24,836 bases of DNA. Origin: Sporisorium sorghi. Its lineage: Eukaryota > Basidiomycota > Ustilaginomycetes > Ustilaginales > Ustilaginaceae. The stretch is taken from NCBI GenBank assembly GCA_023212695.1, contig JALCCG010000302.1:1-24836 (forward strand), given 5' to 3'. A program made the position numbers and the translations under genes. The stretch's first letter is position 1. Every line of letters starts with the position of its first letter. Below, piece after piece: positions 19,911-24,836 of the stretch. Under the pieces are notes generated by a model. It worked only from the letters and a program-made list of their open reading frames with translations. It was not told where the DNA came from and made no database searches.

Positions 19911-20766
19911 CTAGAAGAGCTTGTTGTACAGGATGAGAAGGATCAAGAGGACGAGGCAGACGATGATGCCTACGGTAACCAGTTTTTGCTGTTTGGCCCT
20001 GCAGCGCAGAAGGCAATCAAGACGGAAGATAGGTCAGCGATGCGGATTCGACGGAAGAGAACGATCAATTGCTCTTGGCTACGTACCGACGGATCATCTT
20101 GGAGAGGGTCTTTGAGGAGCGGTCGATGCTTTGGTCTGCTTGTCGGAGCTGTAGAGGATGCAAGCGCACGGAGAAGAGGACATGTCAGCACATCGAAGTA
20201 GTTGAGACTTTGCGAGGAGAAGGAAGCGGTGCACTTACGGTATCTCTCGAGTTCTCGATCTGCTCACGCTGACTCCTCAAGTCACGCAGGATATCCGCGC
20301 CCAGATCCTCGGTCTCCAACGCGAGCCGATTCGACTCCTCGAGCCTCCTCGTGCCATCCTCCAGCGACGCAGTGCCCTGGAGCAGCCTCTGCCTATTCGC
20401 CGCCGCCGAATCGCCCGCCTCGAGATCCGCATCGTCATCGGCATACGCAGGGTCGTATCCGCCTCTTCCCCCACTCGAGCCGGACGCCGACAAGCCCGCG
20501 CGCACTTCCTTGCCAAGCGCCTGGATCTCCTGCTTAAACCCGCGAATCTGCACCGAGAAGCGCGAGCGCACCGACTGCGGGAACCCCTGCACCTCGATAT
20601 CCATCTGCGAGATCACCTCGTCCGCCTCTTCGAGCTCCATCTCCGCTCTGCGCAGCGTTGACTTTTTCGCTTCGCCATTCTGTGCTTTCGCCTGGTCGAT
20701 CTTCTGTCGGATGCCCTGCTTGAGCTGCTGCAGATCCGAGGCGTAGCTGTCAAAGAGCTCGGACAT
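19911..20766 (-). CDS. VTI1: Qb-SNARE Vti1, three exons
   Basis: The spliced product is a 225-residue v-SNARE for Golgi-endosome-vacuole fusion (yeast Vti1 has 217). Exons: 20766-20239 (528 nt), 20148-20087 (62 nt) and 19998-19911 (88 nt). Introns: 20238-20149 (90 nt, GTAAGT...CTACAG) and 20086-19999 (88 nt, GTACGT...CTGCAG). Residues 1-100 are the Habc bundle (MSELFDSYASDLQQLKQGIR). The SNARE helix includes LRSQREQIENSRDT, carrying the central Gln, and continues across intron 1 into LRQADQSIDRSSKTLSKMIR. Exon 3 gives RAKQQKLV and a C-terminal membrane anchor (VGIIVCLVLLILLILYNKLF). The total of 678 nt keeps the frame and ends in TAG. This is the only clearly spliced gene in the window. Confidence 0.93.
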
Positions 20767-20873
20767 GGCGCGTTAGAGGCGAGGTTGGGTGATGAAAGCG
20801 TCGAGTTGGTCAGGTGATGTGTATATCGCTGATATTGATGCGTCGTTGGTGTGGATGCGATGTCGGTCGTGGC

Positions 20874-20998
20874 GATGATGGTGATGATGGTGATGATGAT
20901 GATGGTTGCTGAGCTTGTCACGATCTAGAGGAAATCGTGAAATCGTGCAGCGCCGAAGGGTTTTAGGAGTGTGCGTGCGTGCGTGCGTGCGTGCGTGC
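20874..20998. repeat. Microsatellites: GATGATGGT-type and (GTGC)7
   Basis: An imperfect GAT/GGT trinucleotide tract covers 20874-20905. Seven perfect GTGC copies cover 20971-20998. Both lie just upstream of the VTI1 start codon (about 110-230 bases), so length changes could alter its 5' UTR or promoter. Confidence 0.85.
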
Positions 20999-21052
20999 TG
21001 CTGCACCTCGGCAGTGAGAGAAAAAGCGAGACGGTGAGAGCGGTGTGTTGCC

Positions 21053-21071
21053 TTTTTTTTTTTTTTTTTTT
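21053..21071 (+). repeat. Poly-T tract, 19 bases
   Basis: This is an uninterrupted run of 19 T. It lies between VTI1 and the tRNA gene. It could be a nucleosome-depleting poly(dA:dT) promoter element for VTI1, or simply a homopolymer. Confidence 0.8.
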
Positions 21072-21225
21072 GAGTCAAAATTCAACCGCCAAAACTCCAC
21101 CTCCCGATGTGGAAAGCGTGGGGCACAGGCACATCAACACACTCACACTCGAAGACTGCTCTGCAAACAAAGCTTGGTGTGTGATGAATTATAAACGTAT
21201 GCTCGGGTCGCGCGCTCCAACATTT

Positions 21226-21316
21226 GGGGGTTTAGCTCAGTTGGTAGAGCGTTCGCTTAGCATTTTCCGCATGTCTAAAATGCGAAAGGTCGCGTGTTCG
21301 ACTCATGCAGTCTCCA
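21226..21316 (+). tRNA. tRNA-Ala (anticodon AGC) with an 18-nt intron
   Basis: The 91-nt gene folds as a complete cloverleaf after removal of an 18-nt intron (21263-21280), leaving 73 nt. The acceptor stem pairs GGGGGTT (21226-21232) with AGTCTCC (21309-21315), including G3:U70, the alanine identity pair. The D-arm is GCTC/GAGC. The anticodon stem is TTCGC/GCGAA with loop TTAGCAT; AGC lies at 21259-21261 and the intron follows base 37, the standard eukaryotic position. The T-arm is GCGTG-TTCGACT-CATGC. Internal A box (TAGCTCAGTTGG) and B box (GTTCGACTC) are present. CCA is not encoded, as expected in a eukaryote. Confidence 0.95.
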
Positions 21317-21327
21317 TTTTGCTTTTT
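21317..21327 (+). terminator. RNA polymerase III terminator of tRNA-Ala
   Basis: Runs of four T (21317-21320) and five T (21323-21327) begin immediately after the discriminator base. This is the usual Pol III stop signal. Confidence 0.8.
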
Positions 21328-21957
21328 GTTTGGGCGCGCAGGGCGGCTTCTGCTTGCACTGTGCCTTGAGAGCGATGACAGCTGCGCCGATCAAAACGTG
21401 CTGACCATATAGCGCTGCATCGACAATGCACGCACGCACCGCTTTCTTTGGTGTCCGACGGCGATGCTGCTTCGAATCATACGTCCCGAGACAACGGCTC
21501 TTGTCGCCGATGAAGGTCTTGGAATTCAAGCTGGATCAGCGACGATTTGTTCGGTTGCTTTGCTGTGCTCAGAGCGAGAGTAACTGCTGTTGACGAACGG
21601 CAAGTCACACACAAGATTGTAAGTGTCGTCGTCAGCTCGAACGAGAGAAAGCCGGCGGTGTGGCTGCTTCTTCTACGAAACACACCTCCGCGGCGATGGA
21701 CCCTGCCGCTGACACATCCACAACACCTCCTTAAAAGGACGATAGAACACGTTCCTTGCTAATCGCATCCTCGGCTGTCCTTCCTTTCCACCATCCATCA
21801 ACGTTGCCTCCCCTCTGTCCTCGCTCGCGACGTATCCACGAAAGACAAGCAAAAGATCGACATCCCTACAAGAGCCATTCCACGAGCGGGCGTAGAGTAA
21901 AAGCTCGCCGGCCTGCTGGCTCACACAGCACTTTGCTGCAAACTGCCGACGCTTCGA
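21328..21957. other. Upstream region of the Cld1-like hydrolase gene
   Basis: No further gene is visible between the tRNA terminator and the next start codon. The 3' part should be promoter and 5' UTR. An A-rich TTAAAAGG lies near 21731-21738 and could be a weak TATA-like element. Confidence 0.5.
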
Positions 21958-22267
21958 ATGCTCAGAGCGATCGGACACTCGCATCGCTTCTATCGCGCCG
22001 CTCACCTGACCTCGACCAGCATCACAAGTTCTGCTATCGCTTCGCTCACGCCTCTTATCCGCTCCCATCAACGGCTGCTCCGCACGCACGTCAAGCCCTC
22101 ACTCGCCATCAAGATGCATTCGCAGTCGTCCGCTTTCCCAGCAGCTGCCGAGTCCGCCCCTTCTTCTGGCGCAGCCACGCCTGATCTCTCCAAGCAGCAG
22201 CAGAAGCGTCAAGCTTCGGTACTCACGGCACAGACAGCGCCTGCTTCATCGTCCGCACTCGCACCAG

Positions 22268-22304
<37 letters not shown>

Positions 22305-24231
22305 GCCGGCATCTGCATCCGATTCGGCTCTGCTCCCATCTCATCCCCAAACCAACACAGCTTCGGCCGTAGCAGCAGTCGCGCCGTACGTTGCGCCACC
22401 CATCCCATCCAGCTTCAAGACGTCGTTCGCTGCGTGGTGGAAGGCAAATCCAGTGCAGGACGCTGCACAAGCCGAACTTCATCTGTACCGCTCCACGGGC
22501 TACTTTGAGGGTGCCTCGGTCAACAATGTCATTTGCGAGAACGAGGAGCTTGGGGACGGCAAGGGCCTTGCAAACGGCCTCGAGTGGGCACGTCGTGCTA
22601 GCACCAGCGGCACAGACAACGCCGAGTCGACGAGCGCATCTTCGTCCTCGATCGGATCCTTCTTCCACTCGCCCAAATTCTGGCCTTTCCACCGCAGCAA
22701 GGAGCCATCCACTATGACGATTGGTCTCACGCCAGCTGCCGATGGCAAAGTGGGCTGTATTCGTCTCGTCGATCTTGGCTCTTCGACTAGCCAAGCTGCC
22801 AGCAGGAGCCTGCCCGGCACTGCGTCGGCATCTCTGACTTGCTCGCCGGCTGTCAGACCTGCAGCCGAAAACGGACTGCCAAACCCTCCCGATGCAGCTC
22901 TGGACGAGCCCGTGCTCAACGACAACCTCGAACTCACACAAACACCTCAAGACGGCGTCAAGCCATACACGCCCCCCTCCGGCCGCAAACTCAACATGCT
23001 CGAGATCGGCATCCCCTACTCGAAAGGAAAAGAGCAAGAGATCAAGAACGAGACCAAGATCGTGCTTGCCCACGGATACGGAGCGGGCAGCGCGTTCTTC
23101 TTGCAAAACATCCAGTCGATGGCTCAGGTGCCCAACTCGCGCCTGTACGTGCTCGACTGGCTGGGGATGGGCCGATCTTCTCGCCCCACGTTCCACATTG
23201 CTTCGAGCGAAACGAAAAACGTCGAGACGCGTGTAGCCGCGGCAGAGAGCTTCTTTATCAGCAGTCTCGAGGACTGGCGCGCCAAGATGGGTCTGGAGAA
23301 GATGGTGCTGGTCGGGCACAGTCTGGGCGGGTATCTGTCGCTGGCGTATGCGCTTCGGCATCCTTCTCGCGTGGAGCGGTTGGTGCTGGTGAGCCCCGTG
23401 GGTATCCCCAACGCGCCGCCTGAGGAGGATGCATCGGCAGGCGGCACGTTCAAGCCCAAGAACCGGACGGCGGTGGAGCAGGAGGTGCAGCAGCCGCAGG
23501 AGAACGTGGCACCTCAGTCTGCTGCGCAAGAGCTTCGGGACACGAGCACGGCCAACGACATGGCTCGCAAGGCGGCACAGAACCGCGCTAGTGGCATCAT
23601 CGAGGGCGGCAAGTCGAGCAGCACCCCCTCGTCGTCGGCTTCCGAGCCACTAGCGCGCTCCGAGACGGTGGATTCCGCCAAGGTGCCTCGGTCAGGGCAG
23701 TCGAGCGAGCCCGAAAAGGCATCGCACGAGCCGCCGCGCCTCTCGAAACGAGTACGCTCGCTATTCGGCTTGCTATGGGAGCAAAACGTATCGCCGTTTG
23801 GCATTCTGCGCGGTTCGCTGTTCTTCGGCCCCATGTTCGCCGGGCGCTACACGTCGCGGCGCTTCGGTGCGCTGCCGGACGACGAGCTGCGCTCGCTGCA
23901 CGCCTACTGCCAGAGCATCTTCCTGAGCAAAGGCTCGGGCGAGTACTGCCTGGCGCACATCCTGGCGCCGGGGGCGTATGCGCGCCGCCCGATGGTGGAC
24001 CGCATCGAGCGGCTCGAGATGCCCATGAGTTTTCTGTACGGCGAGCACGACTGGATGGACGTGCGCGGCGGCAAGGAGGCCGTCAAGCGATTGCGCAGCC
24101 AGGGCAACGGAAAGACCAACTGCTTTGTGGTGCCCAACAGCGGGCATCATATCTACTTGGACAACCCGAGCCCGTACAACTCGCTCATCAGCCGTATCTT
24201 GCAGGGTCAAGCTGACCCGCAGTCAAAGTGA
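21958..24231 (+). CDS. Alpha/beta hydrolase, Cld1/ABHD4-5-like, probably mitochondrial
   Basis: This 757-residue serine hydrolase belongs to the group that includes yeast cardiolipin deacylase Cld1 and animal ABHD4/ABHD5, acting on phospholipids. The core starts at about 365 with the oxyanion motif HGYGAG. The nucleophile is S455 in GHSLGG, the acid probably D698 (YGEHDWMD), and the C-terminal H730-x4-D735 motif (HHIYLDNP) contains the catalytic His region. All expected residues are present. The N-terminus (MLRAIGHSHRFYRAAH, many R/H/S, almost no acidic residues over 50 positions) looks like a mitochondrial targeting sequence and supports the first ATG; a second ATG at 22112 would remove it. 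Two low-complexity parts stand out: an Ala11 tract (residues 105-115) and an insertion at about 485-595 between the core and lid. Function by homology; the exact lipid substrate is unknown. Confidence 0.88.
22270..22302 (+). repeat. (GCT)11 trinucleotide repeat encoding poly-alanine
   Basis: Eleven pure GCT codons lie within the hydrolase gene and encode 11 alanines between the targeting sequence and the catalytic part. Uniform codon choice suggests recent slippage expansion. Confidence 0.95.
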
Positions 24232-24723
24232 AGAGCCAGTGAGCGTCGGGTTGAGAGACGTCCTTGATAGAGATTGTAAATGTAGACATCATCCACACAC
24301 ACACCTCTCTCAAACCTTCTTTATGCAAATGCAAGCCACGTAGGATGAGATAACGTAGCCGAAACGGCCGCTTTGTTGAAAAGTCAGACAGCCACGAGGT
24401 AGCACGGGCCAGTCTGCCTGGAGTGGAGAGTGGAGAGTGAAGAGGCATGCTGTAGCCTAAGTCCAAATTGACGTCGGCTGGCTGGCTGGCTGGCGGCGCT
24501 TTTGCTGCACGCGAAGCATGGCGCTCAACACTCTGTGACGCAGCGTAAAAGGAGGAAGCGGGCCATTTGTCACACACAAGCCGTAGGAAGGGCCGAAGCG
24601 AGCGACAACTCTCGAGCCAAATCGGGCTTGTTCGCCGACACTTCCGGAAACACCGATCTGCTTGCTGCCCTTTTGCAGAGCGATTTGGCCGCATTTTTTC
24701 CCTTTTCGAAGCGCAGGAAAAGG
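24232..24723. other. 3' flank of the hydrolase gene
   Basis: This should hold the 3' UTR of the hydrolase gene, with small simple repeats: CA-rich near 24295-24302, GGAGAGT-type at about 24420-24440 and GGCT repeats near 24475-24494. I find no supported gene. Confidence 0.5.

Positions 24724-24753
<30 letters not shown>
24724..24753 (+). repeat. Poly-A run of 30 bases near the window end
   Basis: Thirty consecutive A are followed by T-rich sequence (runs of five, nine to ten and seven T) and then about 50 bases rich in C and G homopolymers. This could be a genomic homopolymer or a contig-end assembly artefact. Confidence 0.8.
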
Positions 24754-24756
<3 letters not shown>

Positions 24757-24836
24757 TAATTTTTCTCGTTTTTTTTTTGTTTTTTTGACGCGCAATGCCC
24801 CCGCGTTACGGGGCCAAAAAGGGGTTTCGCCCGGAG

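Larger units (their letters stand above)
20767..21225. other. VTI1 upstream region with microsatellites
   Basis: This interval should contain the VTI1 promoter and 5' UTR. It is dominated by simple repeats: GATGATGGT-type at 20874-20905, (GTGC)7 at 20971-20998 and a T run at 21053-21071. No gene is visible. Confidence 0.6.

Noticed and set aside
22246..23529. A 427-codon frame antisense to the hydrolase gene
   Set aside because: Arg/His-rich shadow frame over the GHSLGG-containing gene.
24724..24836. The window end as a telomere
   Set aside because: There are no TTAGGG/CCCTAA-type repeats, only homopolymers.

Overview
The window looks like nuclear DNA of a smut-type basidiomycete fungus (Ustilaginales: Ustilago, Sporisorium, Pseudozyma or a relative). 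This rests on long, mostly intron-free eukaryotic genes with C/G-rich third codon positions, short GT-AG introns in one gene, a tRNA gene with a short intron next to the anticodon, and fungal protein families (peroxygenase-type haem-thiolate protein, Rrn6-like Pol I factor, Mn-type CDF transporter, myotubularin, Vti1 SNARE, Cld1/ABHD-like lipid hydrolase). The species assignment is inference.

Left part (1-9.6 kb), the unstable-looking half. A 5'-truncated ABCC/MRP-type ABC transporter (+ strand, to 4632) carries two frame breaks and damage to both nucleotide-binding P-loops. It faces a secreted haem-thiolate peroxidase/peroxygenase (- strand, 5146-6612). That gene has a plausible TATA element and, further upstream, a 67-bp tandem repeat. 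About 3 kb without an intact gene follows. It holds simple repeats and coding-like relics on both strands. The clearest relic is a seven-cysteine reading frame on the - strand (8747-9088) that resembles the mature part of a small secreted protein but has no visible start.

Right part (9.6-24.2 kb), compact housekeeping genes. An Rrn6/TAF1C-like RNA polymerase I initiation factor (9648-13322, +) converges on a DxxxD-type cation diffusion facilitator, probably a manganese transporter (13473-15911, -). The CDF gene diverges from a myotubularin phosphoinositide 3-phosphatase (16622-19723, +). That gene converges on the Qb-SNARE Vti1 (three exons, 19911-20766, -). A tRNA-Ala(AGC) with an 18-nt intron follows, then a probably mitochondrial alpha/beta hydrolase of the Cld1/ABHD4-5 group (21958-24231, +). 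The end of the window has a 30-A run and odd homopolymer-rich sequence that may be a contig-end artefact.

These genes do not form a pathway. Two adjacent ones, myotubularin (PI3P/PI(3,5)P2 turnover) and Vti1 (Golgi-endosome-vacuole fusion), both serve endosomal traffic, but this may be coincidence. I see no clearly novel multi-gene system. The most worthwhile leads are the eroding ABC transporter, the cysteine-rich relic and the promoter repeat.
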